64,000 nt of DNA from Holothuria scabra (Eukaryota > Echinodermata > Holothuroidea > Aspidochirotida > Holothuriidae): contig CM074179.1 of the NCBI GenBank assembly GCA_037179385.1, positions 68,343,806 through 68,407,805 on the forward strand. Direction: 5' to 3'. Within the stretch, counting starts at the first letter, position 1; each line of letters starts with the position of its first letter. Positions 37,597 through 49,815 of this stretch are shown one piece after another. The position numbers were made by a program, and so were the translations under genes. Below the pieces are notes generated by a model, which saw only the letters and a list, made by a program, of their open reading frames with translations, had not been told where the DNA came from and did no database searches.

Positions 37597-37765
37597 TGAA
37601 ATATTAATTCGTTATTACGAAATAGTAATCCGTAAAAACGAAATAATAATTTGTAATAACGAAATAATAATTGGTAATTAAAAATTAATCATTCGTGAGA
37701 ACAAATTAATAATTTGTGAGAACGAAATTAATAACTCATAAAAACAAATTCATAATTCGTAAGAC
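37597..37765. repeat. 21-bp-period AT-rich array
   Basis: About eight units of the type AATTCGTTATTACGAAATAGT (start near 37607, then roughly every 21 bp) share the palindromic core of the 31.3 kb array. Confidence 0.75.
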
Positions 37766-40700
37766 CAGCCAATGGTTTGAAGATCTTCACATTTGACAGT
37801 TAAAGGTAAAGAGCAGTCCCCCAAACTTACTTTGAAGAAAAGGCTAAATAACACAATTTTCATCTCATTTCTCTTCAAAGAATCTTTAATTACATTTTAT
37901 TACTTTACTATTGCATATTTAAGGTAAACCAAGCACTTATTTCTGGTAAATTTCACATTTGAGAGAGAAAAAACACTGTCACATGACTCCTAACAGCCAA
38001 TCATGAAACTGGACAGTGTACTACACTTCTTCAGTTTGGGATGACTGCTTCTGCCCTTTAAGGCCCATACATTTTTAGCCTTGGATAACATTCCAAAAAC
38101 TGTGAACCAGAGCGAAAGCAGGTTTCCGAGGGGAACATTTGCGACTTCTTTGTTTATACATATTTACAAAATGATCAACGATAGCAGGGTGACGGCAGCT
38201 CTCCTTTTGTCCTGATGAATATGAACAGCATTTCCAAACACCAGTAATAAACTTGAGACGCGCAGGTCAAGTAGGCTGGAAAGGGAGTTGGGGTGGTACC
38301 TTGGCCTTTTTAATACATGCCGTGGCGTAGTAATCGTGAAGCAGGCGAAGAGCCCCTCTCGACACCGCTCAAATGTAGTCCGATTTTCGATTTCGCAAAT
38401 TGCCTTTGGCAGTACCTAAATATTCACGCTTACAAAAGAAATCGGAAAATTTTCCGGCTTGACCCTCACGTCGCACCCCTTCCCCTCCATCACCACTGGA
38501 AAATTATGTCAATAGATTTATGATATCAATCAGTTTATTGCAGCTCCACTTTGCCCGTGGAGAATGCCATGCGGAGAATGCGTTAAGTTTTATAATTGAG
38601 AATAAGTTCAATGGTGATATTAACCCTGCAGTCTGCATAGGGTCTCGGGGCCCAGTACGAAACGGGCAAAACCTCTAGAAAGCAGTTCAAACACTGCCAA
38701 CGTAGGGTGCCCCGGTCAAATAGCACATAATTACGCACAACTTGGACATCTCAGGGGAAAGTTACTCCCTCTCGCCCAAGCCACGGCCCCGCAACCATAA
38801 ATGATTAGCTGCATAAAAGCCCCTATTTTCGTGCAACGAGCTTAAAGGAATATTCCGGTGTCAATTTCATAAGGTCTCAAATAAAAGAAAAAAATTTTCC
38901 ATGACACGTGCTTCAAACCCCACATCTATAGCTTGTCCATAACTCAAGATTTTCCTGTTTAAAGACAGGTTATCTTTGTCAAAAACAGACTCCCAGTTGC
39001 TTCATTGTTACACAACATTACGTAATATCGGCAGATAAATTCCCAATTTTTTGTTCTTTAAAATTGAAATGATTAATTTGACCTCGAAACTTCACACCAG
39101 GAAAACATTGAAGTGTTTTCTTGAGGTTGAGCTGCAAATTGTGTGAATAACAAAGGTTGCAGTTTCAAAAATGTCAGTTCTGCACATTTAATTCGAATGC
39201 GTGAACATTACAAAAACCTTCACGAGATGCTCCATTAATCTGTCGGAATGGTTCCCACAATGCAATGTGTAACTGCGGTTTGAATATTTTCCTTAAAACC
39301 TCATAAAGCAATATGCTATTGAGAAGGAATTTTCATCTTAAAAGAGAAAAAAAGTGCCTTGATTTTTTGAAGCCTTTGAAATTTGTCACCAAAATATCCC
39401 TTCCAGAACTACCCGAAATCCCCAAACAAAGATAGAATACAACGAAAAAAGTACACGTAAGCTGATATTTCTTCCTCATTCTTCTTTTTTACCTTCTCCG
39501 AAGTGCAACTTACCTCTGAAACATGTGAGAAGACGATGAAGTCAGCGTCTCGTCACCCTGTCATCAGTTACGTAGGCCACGGGGAGGGTTTTGGGGGTTA
39601 GAACCCCCGCCCGACCCAACTTTGCAATGCAAAGAACACCTAAAATAGCCGGTTTTTTCTCTATCCTTAGACTTTTCCCTCATATCGCCCCCCCCCCCCC
39701 CCCAACACCAAAACCCTCTCCATGCCACAATCCTGGCTACGCGTTTGCACACTGCAAACAGTTTGTTCGTTCCCTTATTGTCGGGTATGTACGTCGCTCA
39801 TTAATCCCTTCATTGATTTACACGCTATATCCACATAGTAAACCGACTCCCAGAGGTTGTCAAGTTACTCATATGAAAGCTGACAAGTTAACTATGCCAT
39901 TGGCATTTCCCGGGCTTCTATGGGGATCTAAGCAGTCGCTATTTTGAGTTTCCTTGAAACTTACATTCTGCTATGAAGCGGTCTAAGTGGAACACCAGCA
40001 TAAGTTGGGGCGAAACGTACAGAAAATTTTGAAAAATCTGACCCTTCAGACGGTAAGAAATGTCATTTTCTATGCTTATAGGAGGTCTTAGAAGTCGCTA
40101 ATTCGAGGTTCTGTTTGCAGAAAAAATGTTCACTTGAAACTAAAATTCTGCTAGGAAGATTATCTGGGCGGAGCTTCACCACTGGTTGGCGCGAAGCGAA
40201 GAGAGAAAAATCGGACCCCTGAGACAGTCGAAAATGACATTTCCCAGGCTTGTAGGGGGATTTAAGCAGCAGCTATTTGATCAGAAAATTACCAGATAAA
40301 ATGTATCACTATCAATCGATTAAATGGTCCCGCATATTTTCGGGGAAACTACAAAACGGAATTAAAAATGCTAATGAATTTTACTCTATTGCAACTCTTG
40401 GCAAAATTCATTATATATTGGAAAAATTGAGTGCCCGAACTTCCGACTATATATGAGTTTACTTTTGAAAAAAGTAGGGCTATGGGGATCTTAGCAGTCG
40501 CTATTTTGATCAGAAGAATCAGATAAAATGTATCACTACCACTGGATGAAATGAAGATGATTTTTCTTCTATAAGTAACACTTATTGACAGAACTGTCGA
40601 GTTACAATGGGGGGAGGGGGGAGGGGGTTCAAGCAGACTTGCAGGAAGACATTCTCACCCTGCATCACTGAAGTATCGAAAAACAAATTACCCGATTCTC

Positions 40701-43700
40701 ATAACCATTGCCCGTATTTGGCTCTAGGCAAGATATAGATGACAAACTTTTGGGCACTAAACACCCTCCTGTCTATCCGTTGAATTAATTTGGCAATTGA
40801 AAACGTCCCAACATTTTTTTAACCTTTGCCCGAATATTTGACCATATCGGGCAAACCTTTGCAAGGGTGTAGTGTGAAGTTGGGATGATGAAAACCTTTT
40901 TTCCACATTCCATCCAAAGGTGTCGCAGATCTTTTTCTATTTTCCAGGAAGATTGTACTTTAACTATATTTGCTGCTATTAAAATAAACGGCCATATCGG
41001 GTATTGTGTTACACAAGATTTTAGAACAGTTTTAAGAATAATTGTTTCTTCTAAGCCACAGGCTTCCCAAATGTGTGTCGCAAATTTTTTATCTCTTTAA
41101 TTTTTCGTAATTCGCAATTTTTTTTATCTCAGTCTTTAATTTTCCGTAACTATGTTAACCTTACTACGATACTTTTCCATTTTCGGGCAAATGCTTGAAA
41201 GAATTTGGAAATTCGACAATTTCGGGCATTGTGTTGTGATTATCCGTGAAGTAAAGGTCACGAATAATAGCTTTTTGAGCTGCCCGAAGGTGTAGCGACT
41301 TTTTGAAGTCTTGACTTGGTTTTTCATGAAAATTTTATTGCGACTATATGACGTTTTTTTCCTTTCTTCCCGATATATCTTCTTGAGATTTCGGCCACAT
41401 TTAGGAATATTCTGAAAAACCATCATTTTTTCAAAATTAAAGGGCTGTCCGAATTATTTCCAAATTCATGGCCGAATTTAGATTTTGCAGAAATTTGGGG
41501 CGGTCTTCCCCCTCTTCGTCTCGTGCGCCACTGCGTATGTCCACTTCAGCCAAGAGCTAAGGGAGGTCCTGTGAGGTAATAGTGGTAAGTTAGTATGGAT
41601 GTGACCCTTGAGACTGCATTGACCCAACGTGGGTTTGGTGGGTCCCCAGGAATTGAAAAAAAAAATCCCTACAGGAGGTAGAAACATGCCAGATGCTAGG
41701 ACCACACTTTAATTTACACCAAGGTAGCCAGTTTTAGCCAATCCTGTTAGAAAATTATCCATCCAGACACCCGACGAGTAAAAAGTCAGGAGATTCCGAA
41801 GATATGAAGCTTGTCACATACTACCTGAATTTATTCCGAAATTCAGAGTGGGTCACAATTGTAGAATCCCAGCAACTGTTTAAAGGGCGATGATTACGTC
41901 TCCTACAGGTTATCGTTAATGCGGGGATCCAGGGGGCGATGCTCCTGGAAGCTTTGCAACTTTTGCACTCTGAAACGTAATATTTGAGCAAAAGAATAAC
42001 CGAAATCCGAAATTTAATAAAAGCAACTTAAACTCGTTTACTTTTGAAAAAAAAACTTTTGCGACATTCAGTTGTGGGGGGGGGGGGGGGGCAGAGATCT
42101 GAAAGGCTGTCTCATTAAACAGGCACTTTATTGAGGAACACCCGACTTTATCTAAGATTTTCCCGAAACCCCCGATCATTGCCTACAAAGGGGCTAAAAA
42201 TCTGAGTGACTCTCTTATTAAAGCACCTTTTACTTCGGAAACTTCTTCTAATGAGTAAAATTGCCTAGATGCACCATTAGGTGAGATTCTTGTGGATCTC
42301 AAGCTTGAATAATTTAACTGTTTTATATCTCTATCATTTATCCCGATAAATCATTCTTTCAATCACGTCACTGAGTTCAGGAGAGTCGACCATTTTCTTG
42401 AATTCAGAACTTAACTGTAAAATACCACATTCCAATAGCGCTAACGGGAATAAAACCCCATCTCATCTCATCCTAAGGATAAAAATATCCATTGCCTCTG
42501 AAAAAGGTAGGTAACTACACCTACAATCCTCAACAAAAATACATGGGGCAAACCCCACTCCCCGTATCAATGTTGAAATTTCACGACGCCTTGGGCTGCC
42601 GCAACATTGAATTGGGGAAGTGGGGGGATGGTGATCCATTCAATGCTTCTTTTGTCTCATCATTAATGTCTAGATTGTCGGAAGCCTGTACAATGTACAT
42701 GGAGAAGTTTTCGGTCTTTGGCAACGCATAACAATTGGTGAATAGAAGTTGTGTATATTAAACGGTGTGATTCCCTGACAAATGTCACAGTGTAGGCATT
42801 ATGAAAAACAACTGCTGCATGACAACACAATAAAAGCAACTTTAATATTTCTGGGGGACATGCGTAATTTATTAAGCACTATGGACTTTTGTCCGTATGG
42901 GGTCTTTCTAATTAGGACTGGGAAGTATTCAAAATAAGGATCCCATGGGTGGTAAACATAATTAATTTTTGTCATTAAAGTGTTTATTTATCAAGAGGGG
43001 TTTGGGAAATGGTGATCATTGCTTGCTTTACTTGTTTTGTCCCACCATTTATTGTTTAAGATTGTAGCTATCAGAGGTGTTTTTCCCCGACCTTTTTTTT
43101 TATCCAAGACTGCCAGCCTCAAGGAGGGTTCTTCTAAGGTGTGGGTTTGAGAACACTTCAAGGAATGACCCTCTCATCCCAAATAGTTATAATTTTTCTA
43201 ACCTACTAACTAAAGCCCCTCCCCAACTTTAAAATTCATCCTCATCCAGACACACCCTCAGCAGTTCGGGAGATAACCGTTTTCCGGCAAAAATGAGAAT
43301 TCACCCGATCGGGAGAAAATTTGCAGCAAGAATATTCATGAGCGCTTAGTGTGTACCTCTACACAGTCGTCGCTTTGTTTTATAAATGTGGATATGTTCA
43401 AATACAAGATAATTGTTCACCACCAAAGGCAGAAATCTTAAGAAACTTTCAAGAACGTACTAATGGGCTCAGTTGCTAGCACGGGTTACTTACACAACTT
43501 TCTGTAGAAAATACTGAACAAATCTTGCGGCTGTGTCGAATCAAATTTAAGCTTACGACACAGAACGTGGCAAAATTGCTTGATATCTCAAAATTTGCGT
43601 GGTGAACTACCAAAAATGATGCAGCTTTTTTGTTCCCCTAGCAACAAAGTTTCTAAATATTCCAAGATTTCTCTTTCCTAAGACCAATCAAATTTTTCAG

Positions 43701-44400
43701 GTGTTTTGAACGTTTGCTTCCGTTTAAATTGCGCGGTAAGATAGCAAAGCATCAGGGGAGAAATTCGAAAATGGCGCCACCAATGGCCGTATTTTCCCCT
43801 GATCGGGTGAGAAACAATTTCCCCCCGAAAGAGGTTATCTCCAGAACTGCTCAGTTTTCTGCTTCAGGGCGAGTATACAAGACCTCAATGTGTAATCAAA
43901 AACTCTCTCATTATACACAGTAGGGGTACAGTGTTTGAACTAGCTGTCAATCAAAGAGCTGAGCCAATCGAAAATTTCTGTTAAACCCAAGAAAAATTGT
44001 ACTTTGGGGTGTAAAATTGACCTTTAAAGATCAATTGGCACGGGTACAAAATATTGTGTTAAATAAGTTACTTGCATTTAAATGTAAAATGAAATTGACA
44101 ATGTTATTTTTACAGAATTTGAAATCATGCTGGGAATATTCCTTCTAGTTTACTTGGTTAACAGACATTTTCTTCAAATAACAAGTACAAAGGATTATGA
44201 GTTGGCGTTCTGGTACATGTCGTTTACATCAATGTGCAGTTCACTTTGGCATGACAAGATGGCCACCAAAATTTTATCCCACAAGCCTATGTAACTACTG
44301 TTTATATCTTGCATCCAGTGCTTATACTGGGGCTTAAAATATGTGCAGCAGTTTCACCTCTTCCACTAGATTTTTGGACAGATTCCAGATGGTTTGTTGG
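37766..44400. other. Repeat-rich region without recognisable gene
   Basis: It contains an inverted transposon-end pair at 39570-39745 (GTAGGCCACGG... and ...ATCCTGGCTACGCG), a diverged tandem repeat at 39895-40560 and the TTTGCCCGAA repeat near 40.8-41.4 kb. Long G or C runs lie near 39690 and 42077. No exon, RNA gene or intact element was supported. Confidence 0.45.
39895..40560. repeat. Diverged tandem repeat, ~160-240-bp spacing
   Basis: A block of the type GGCTTCTATGGGGATCTAAGCAGTCGCTATTTTGA recurs near 39907, 40072, 40242 and 40482. The last two copies are followed by GATCAGAAAATTACCAGATAAAATGTATCAC or close to it. Similar blocks occur at the very start of the window. Confidence 0.6.
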
Positions 44401-44535
44401 TTAGTTAGATGGAGTTTTACGGCCCAGTTTCCAACCTATTGGTTCAAGTCAAGCCGACCACAGCCTTTTTTCCAGTTGTGGCTCACTGGCTTGTTTCCCC
44501 TACTCCATTGAGGATTGTAAATAGCTAACAGGGTA
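44400..44535 (-). mobile_element. SINE 3' body, minus strand
   Basis: The minus strand reads GGAGTAGGGGAAACAAGCC, GCCACAACTGGAAAAAAGG, GGCTTGACTTGAACCAATAG and GTTGGAAACTGGGCCGTAAA, and finishes in ATCTAACTAACC. This is the same family as at 25940, 48440 and 50150. Confidence 0.8.
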
Positions 44536-44933
44536 GTTATTTTCGGCAGACAAATATTTTCCTTTCAGAACTTGTGAATGGAAAGTGAGAATCCTGCAGT
44601 TGCACACCTAAGTGTTAACAGTGCTTTACATCAGCACAATATGGGATACCTGTGGTGCTAAAGCAATGGTGAAAAAGTTTCAGAAATGCAATGCTTTCAA
44701 AAAAATTCCCAGAAATCTATTTTATTAGACAATCAGGTTACAGGTTTGCTATAGTTACCATGGTTGTAATGGTCAAGTGTGGGAGTCAGAATTAAACGGA
44801 CAAGTTACCAATAATGCCTTAGCATACAGTTATCTCAATTCAAACTGAGGGAATTTAATTTAGCCTTTAGAAAGTGACAGCATGACAACATTAGGTAAAG
44901 GAGAAAATACCACAATGTAGGAAACCTGTACAT

Positions 44934-44939
44934 TTTATA
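44934..44939 (-). promoter_or_regulatory. Candidate polyadenylation signal for RPL32
   Basis: No AATAAA follows the RPL32 stop closely. TATAAA on the minus strand, about 50 bases downstream, is the nearest variant. ATTAAA at 44854-44859 is an alternative. Confidence 0.3.
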
Positions 44940-44988
44940 AATGTATTTCTCACTCATCCACAAACAATTTACAAACCAACATCATAAG

Positions 44989-45147
44989 CTACTCATTCTC
45001 CTCTCCACGCAGACGAGCATGGCGATTAGTTACTAGGATAGCAAGCTGATGAGCACGTTCAACAATTCCTTTGCGTTGTCTGGCTGACACTCCGTGGAAG
45101 ATTTCAGCGCAGAATTTACGGTTGTTCATCATGAGTATCTCAAGTTC
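44989..45147 (-). CDS. RPL32: RPL32 coding exon 3 (last)
   Basis: The acceptor TTTTACAG precedes GAACTTGAG at 45147. The exon encodes residues 84-135 and ends in TAG at 44989-44991. Confidence 0.97.
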   Translation of the reverse strand, partial: ELEILMMNNRKFCAEIFHGVSARQRKGIVERAHQLAILVTNRHARLRGEENE

Positions 45148-48100
45148 CTGTAAAAGATAAGAGGGAAATAAAACTAGAAACAGACATTTTTAACCATTAC
45201 ACAAGGTTTTGCAAATTCTGAAGAAACTTATAAATTTTATGCTAAATTGTGCAATATTTGACCCAAACTGCATGCAAGTTTTGGACCATCACCAACTTGA
45301 AGCTGGGATCCCAAAAGGGGTGTAATTGGCTCATGGGAAATTTGCAGGAAAACCACCCCTTACAGCTGGGGTGCAGGGCCAGCTTAATCTCATTGGCTTT
45401 ATGCTTATCATACAATTTCAGATGGGGACTGGAGGACTTAATCAGTATGATCATACCATGCCGGGAATAATTTGAAGGCACACACCTGTCCGTGAAAACA
45501 CTGCTTTGTTTGATACACATTGGATGGTGTAAAATACCCACCTTATCAATAGTTGGACCCGTGAAATTTCATGGCTGATCCTAAAAACTTTGCTACAAAT
45601 GACACTTGTAACTCACTTGTACAGTACAATCATGTTTGACTTGGGTACACTGTAGGCAATGGGTATTTCCATAAACCAAGGGTCCAATGGTGTGGACACC
45701 TAGTTTATGGAAATACCTCACGATAAAGGGGTGGGCAACCTATGGCCAGTGGGGCCGCATGCTGCCCGCCGGTAATTTTTTTTTGCGACCTCAAGGGAAA
45801 GGAAAATATCAGTCTATTTTACATCATGACAAACAAGCTATAGACTGGCTTTAATACATAATGTCGATGTGTTATTTAAATTTTATCTGACTACCTGCCA
45901 GGATTCAGTTGACAGAACATAATTCTGAAATAGTATCAAGGCCTACAGTCAAAAGGCACCGTGTTCTAAATGCAATTATGAGTGGAGAAAATTAATTGCC
46001 CAATTGGTGAATTTTCAACTGAAAAAATTCCATACAAATAGAAACTTGGGTGAATCTTGGACTTAATTTTTAATCAGCATCCCAAATCTATGAGCGTTGA
46101 ATTGTTATGCAAAAGTAAATAATACAGAACACTTGAAGGTGGGGGGAAGGGGGGGGGGTGGAAGGTTCTCTTTGATGGTTACTCTAAGTTAGCATCAGAC
46201 TCAAATCATCCCACTTTTCAGCTGAAAGTGAGTATACAAAATAAAAGAAGACAAAAATTAATGACACTGTCATTTCCGTTGCTTCATTCAAATGACCTAC
46301 AGTAGCCACTTACTCTCATGCCTATGTAGCAGACTGAGGGCATATTCCTTACTCAGTCATACCCCCACTGTCTGCCAAAATGAACTTCCAACAGATTTTT
46401 TTGGATATTCGTAGAAATATGTGACCTACAGATTCGCTCAGTGTGACCGAATACTCACAAGGACACAACATCTGGTCCTGTTTAAATCATGCAGCAGCCC
46501 ATCCCACCCACTTGCAAAGCACACTTCCTGGTAGAACCTACTGGACAGGTGGTTATGCAAGACAAATACCGTATTTACTCTATTAAACGCCCCGCGCGCG
46601 CGTGAAATTTTCGTTAAAGGGGGCGTTTATTAGAGTCAATTTTATGTGACTTTTCTCTAGGCAAGTGCCCCACAACTTGTTTCTTATCTGAGCCCTTCTG
46701 ATAAACTGCCATGGCGTATTTGCCCATTTGGTTGTCAGCTTCACAATCAGCTGTGAGCTCCTCCCCAATAATCGGTAACCAAACTTTCCTATAAACATGG
46801 TAGCCACAAAAAACACTGTGAACTTTACAAGTGTGATCAACTTTCACCGACATCTTGATATGTAACGTTACACACAGAAGTGACTTTTTTTCGAGCCCGT
46901 GGCATGCATGCATGCATGCTGTGCACAGTATGGCCAGGCCTCACGTTACTATACTGACCGGCCGGCTATACGCACGTACATACGGTAATTGCATAATAGT
47001 TACCGTGAGTAGCACCATGCACCTATGTGTTAGCAGTACATACGCGTTCACAGCATTTCACTGTTAAACAGTTTTCCTGTGGTGAATTTGGATTTTCATG
47101 TCAGGCTGTTCGGATAGGCTAGCGAATATTTTTATACCTATGGTATGTACAGTACCACTTTCCAACCACAAACGAAGCAGCACAGGTTCGCGGTATGTGA
47201 TAGCTTGATGGATATCAACAGAAATTAGTTGCAGAAACATGCCTTTTACTTCAGGATATGGGACTTTAGGAGATTTCGTGGCTTCAAGGTAGGACTATTT
47301 CATTTTCCTTTTACCATATTGTCTTTGGAATTAACAATTGCACTTTATGCAATGTGACGAAAAAGTTGGGGGGCGTTTATTAGAGAGGGGGCCTTTAATA
47401 GAGTAAATAGGGTAATCTAATCGGGTTTCAATCTTGTCCCTCATTTTATGACTACAAGAGTGCACACTCACCCCAAAACAATAACATGAATAATGAGCCT
47501 GGCATGAATAAAACATATTATGGTTTACATCTAAAATTGGACTCAGGCCTTTTCGCTTTGGCGGGCAGTGGTTTGTAAAGCCTTAAAGGGGCTGAGCTCC
47601 CCGGGGTACTTACCCTCTTGTTACGGACTACAAATTTCTTGAAGCCATTTGGAAGAAGATGTTTGGTTTTTTTGTTGCTTCCATAGCCGATGCTGGGCAT
47701 CTTCATCTGACCCTTGAATCTCCTGCGAACTCGGTTGTCAATTCCCTTAGGTTTCCTCCAGCTTGGCTGATGGGGTTAAAAAGAAAAAGATTGGTAAAAA
47801 GAAGATGTTCATACTGACATGACTGCATATTCATATTAAAACAAGCTTTACAACTCAATTCTTATCCCAGCTTTCTACTCTCTGTACCTTCTACTGTAAC
47901 TTAGTATTGGCAAATATGACTTATTCCTAAAGGTTCTGAGCTTGAATGGTACATTTCAAACATGAACACAAATGTACACATAAAGTGGCTCAACACAAAA
48001 AACCTCTAAATGTCAATCACAAATTATTTCTTTTTGAAGTTTTTTCCTCTTCTTTCATTTCTTCGGAGAGGAGTGACAAAGTTTACAAGAAAGTTTTGCA

Positions 48101-49815
48101 GTTGCTCAAAAGCTGTCATTTCTTATTTACAGCCAAGGGTTTAAAAAATGCTTATTTTCCAGGAAGAAAGCAGAATTATTTCTCAGGAAGGGAGTAAAAT
48201 TTTGAAATAATTCTGATGGATTTTTCCTAAGAAAAGTTTACTCCATAACTGCCAAGTGAAGTCAGGACATTTTTCTGACATATCACACTACCTAACAACT
48301 TGAAAGAGCCTGTCTTTGATCTAACTGTAAGAGTATTTGCCTCTCATGCCCTGGTTTGGTTCCAAGGTTGAGTCATACCAGAGACTCTAAAAATGGAACC
48401 TACTGCCCTTGTGGGTGATTCTCCGCATTAGCAACGGAGTAGGGAAAACAAGCCAGTTAGCCACAACTGGAAAAAAGTCATGGCTGGATCCCCTTCAACC
48501 AAAAGATTGGAAACAGCACTGTAAAACTCCACCTACCTATCTAACTAACCCACCAACGTAAATGTTTACACAGTGTCAGCAAGTAAAAACTATGTAAAGT
48601 TAGAAAGAAAGCTTTCAAGGATAAGAGGAGGTACAACTCATTAACAAATGCTTCAACACAAGCAAGTGCAGGTCACTTCAATTAACAACACACCAACATG
48701 AAAGTGTCATACTCTAGTGTCATATAGACAAAGCTGTTGCAAGTCCATGCATGAAGTCGCCTTTAGTGACAAGTGGGAAAGGTCCCTGGGACTGTCAAAA
48801 CACAGAGTATTAACTGAACATTACAGGTGACCAGGGAATAATTTAGCATTCAAATTTTGTGTAGCAGTTTTGAAGATTGTTGAGGTCTTTCACACATTGT
48901 TTATGAAAATGCAAGGATTATGCACACAGAAAATTGCTACACAAGTTTTCATTTGTGTAGCAACTTGGCCTGTTTGAGTTGCAAATTGTGATGCGATACT
49001 GGATAAATTATTCCCTGAGGTAAGGTACAAAGAAACCCTCTTCATATACAATTTTTCCTACACCCTCTTGCCTAAAACCTTACTGCTACTCAACAAATGG
49101 CAGCCAATCTGATCATTTACCCATCTAACTCTTTGCTTTTGTTTCTGCTTTAAGTGCAGTAAAGGTAAGGAACTCTATGAAGTAATTTTCATGGATAGCA
49201 TTATCCAATTTTCAATTGTTTTGAGTAGGGTTGGGAGGTATACGGGTATTGACATGAATACCAGAACTAGTGGTACAGGTTACTTAAAATACCGAAGATA
49301 TTTGGTGTATTACAAATACTGATTCTTCAAAAATTTACTGCTTCACAAAAATAATCGATACTAATTTTAAAACATCACAATTTTAAAGAAAATAACTGTG
49401 TTAGGAATAGGATGTGTGGATGATTTAGTTTACAAATATATCAATACTCTGGTAGAAACTGAAATGAAATGATAGTACTCATACACCAGGTTGTATTAAT
49501 GCACATGATTACACAGGTGACATATGCAGTTTAGGCTCCTTCCTGCTCGACTTTCCAACCTGTGAGTTGAGAACCTGTACTGAACACAATACCAGTTCTG
49601 TGTGCTCAGTGGCACCAGTACCTATTTCACAGTACTGCTCAACCCTAGTCCTGAGGATAAATAAGTCATGGTAAAAATTTTTACCACAAATGATGCAGTG
49701 CCTTCAGCTGTGGACCTACCTTAACTCTCATAAACCTGTCGCTTTGATGCCTGCGAAACCTTTTGGTCCTTTTCTTCACAATTTTGGTGGTATTGATGGG
49801 CCTGACGATAGCCAT
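44989..49815 (-). CDS. RPL32: Ribosomal protein L32 (eL32), three coding exons
   Basis: A complete 135-residue eL32, a protein of the cytosolic 60S ribosomal subunit. The coding exons are 49815-49720 (32 codons), 47766-47614 (51) and 45147-44989 (52 plus stop). All introns are GT-AG and phase 0. Exon 1 holds [17 protein letters not shown], exon 2 [18 protein letters not shown] and [20 protein letters not shown], and exon 3 [16 protein letters not shown] and [16 protein letters not shown] with a GEENE end. These match the vertebrate protein throughout, and the length is identical to human RPL32. The start codon sits in a CCACCATGG context. A non-coding first exon near 53755-53696 is likely. 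All three introns carry mobile elements; none disturbs a splice site. I expect a constitutive, TOP-type translational control. I found no sign of decay, so this looks like the functional gene and not a retrocopy. Confidence 0.97.
45725..45800. mobile_element. hAT element end fragment
   Basis: AGGGGTGGGCAACCTATGGCC, then GGGGCCGCATG and GCCCGCC, is the CAGGGGTGGGCAAAC-GGGCCGCA terminus typical of several hAT families. The partner end was not found. Confidence 0.55.
46567..47414 (-). mobile_element. 848-bp TIR element, TACC-TATTTACTC ends
   Basis: The left end is TACCGTATTTACTCTATTAA followed by ACGCCCC. The right end, inverted, is TACCCTATTTACTCTATTAA followed by AGGCCCC. Further inverted GGGGGCGTTTATTAGAG copies lie just inside both ends. 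No transposase is present. It carries a short open frame (46614-46853) and lies in an RPL32 intron. AAACGCCCC ends of this kind are widespread in invertebrate genomes. Confidence 0.8.
46614..46853 (-). CDS. HIRAN-like frame carried by the TIR element
   Basis: An open frame of 79 codons starts [14 protein letters not shown] and contains [26 protein letters not shown] and [10 protein letters not shown]. The order (G-Y-x-Y, P-x-x-G-E-x-L, a charged N-x-x-x-x-YA-x-AV stretch and V-G-H-x-P-R-E) is that of HIRAN-type domains (DNA-end binding in HLTF/Rad5). Many uncharacterised invertebrate proteins also share it. Here the domain is cut off after REKS, and the last codons (SNKRPL) and the stop come from the element's own terminal repeat. 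An open ATG extends it further upstream to 46913. Whether it is translated is unknown. It may be a captured 5' exon or a remnant of the family's own protein. Confidence 0.5.
   Translation of the reverse strand: MSVKVDHTCKVHSVFCGYHVYRKVWLPIIGEELTADCEADNQMGKYAMAVYQKGSDKKQVVGHLPREKSHKIDSNKRPL
47614..47766 (-). CDS. RPL32: RPL32 coding exon 2
   Basis: The acceptor CATCAG precedes CCAAGCTGG at 47766, and the donor AACAAGAGG/GTAAGT ends the exon at 47614. It encodes residues 33-83. Confidence 0.97.
48312..48545 (+). mobile_element. tRNA-derived SINE, near full length
   Basis: It has a tRNA-related head (TTTGGTTCCAAGG in the B-box position, GAGTCATACC, AAAAATGGAACCTACTGCC) and the shared body (GGAGTAGGGAAAACAAGCC, CCACAACTGGAAAAAAG, GATTGGAAAC, AAAACTCCACC). 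It ends in ATCTAACTAACC. This is the most complete copy in the window. Confidence 0.8.
48832..49017. mobile_element. Small TIR MITE, CAGGGAATAATTTA ends (copy A)
   Basis: A 186 bp element with 14 bp inverted ends CAGGGAATAATTTA and an internal hairpin (TTGCTACACAA / TTGTGTAGCAA). Another intron of the same gene has a related copy at 50828-51006. The inverted ends argue against a snoRNA. Confidence 0.75.
49226..49647. mobile_element. hAT-type MITE, TAGGGTTGGG ends
   Basis: It begins TAGGGTTGGGAGGTATAC and ends, inverted, TAGGGTTGAGCAGTACTG. The flanks GTTTTGAG (49218-49225) and GTCCTGAG (49648-49655) agree at 6 of 8 bases, consistent with an old 8 bp TSD. It is non-coding. Confidence 0.75.
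49720..49815 (-). CDS. RPL32: RPL32 coding exon 1
   Basis: The start codon at 49815-49813 follows GCCACC. The exon ends AGAGTTAAG before GTAGGTCC. It encodes residues 1-32. The exon probably extends upstream to about 49837, where TTTTTTAAG provides an acceptor. Confidence 0.97.

Larger units (their letters stand above)
45148..47613 (-). other. RPL32 intron between coding exons 2 and 3
   Basis: A 2.5 kb intron starts at GTAAGT (47613). It holds a hAT-end fragment near 45725 and the 848 bp element with the HIRAN-like frame (46567-47414). I saw no snoRNA signature. Confidence 0.9.
47767..49719 (-). other. RPL32 intron between coding exons 1 and 2
   Basis: A 1.95 kb intron with donor GTAGGT. 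It holds a SINE (48312-48545), a small foldback MITE (48832-49017) and a hAT-type MITE (49226-49647). Confidence 0.9.
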
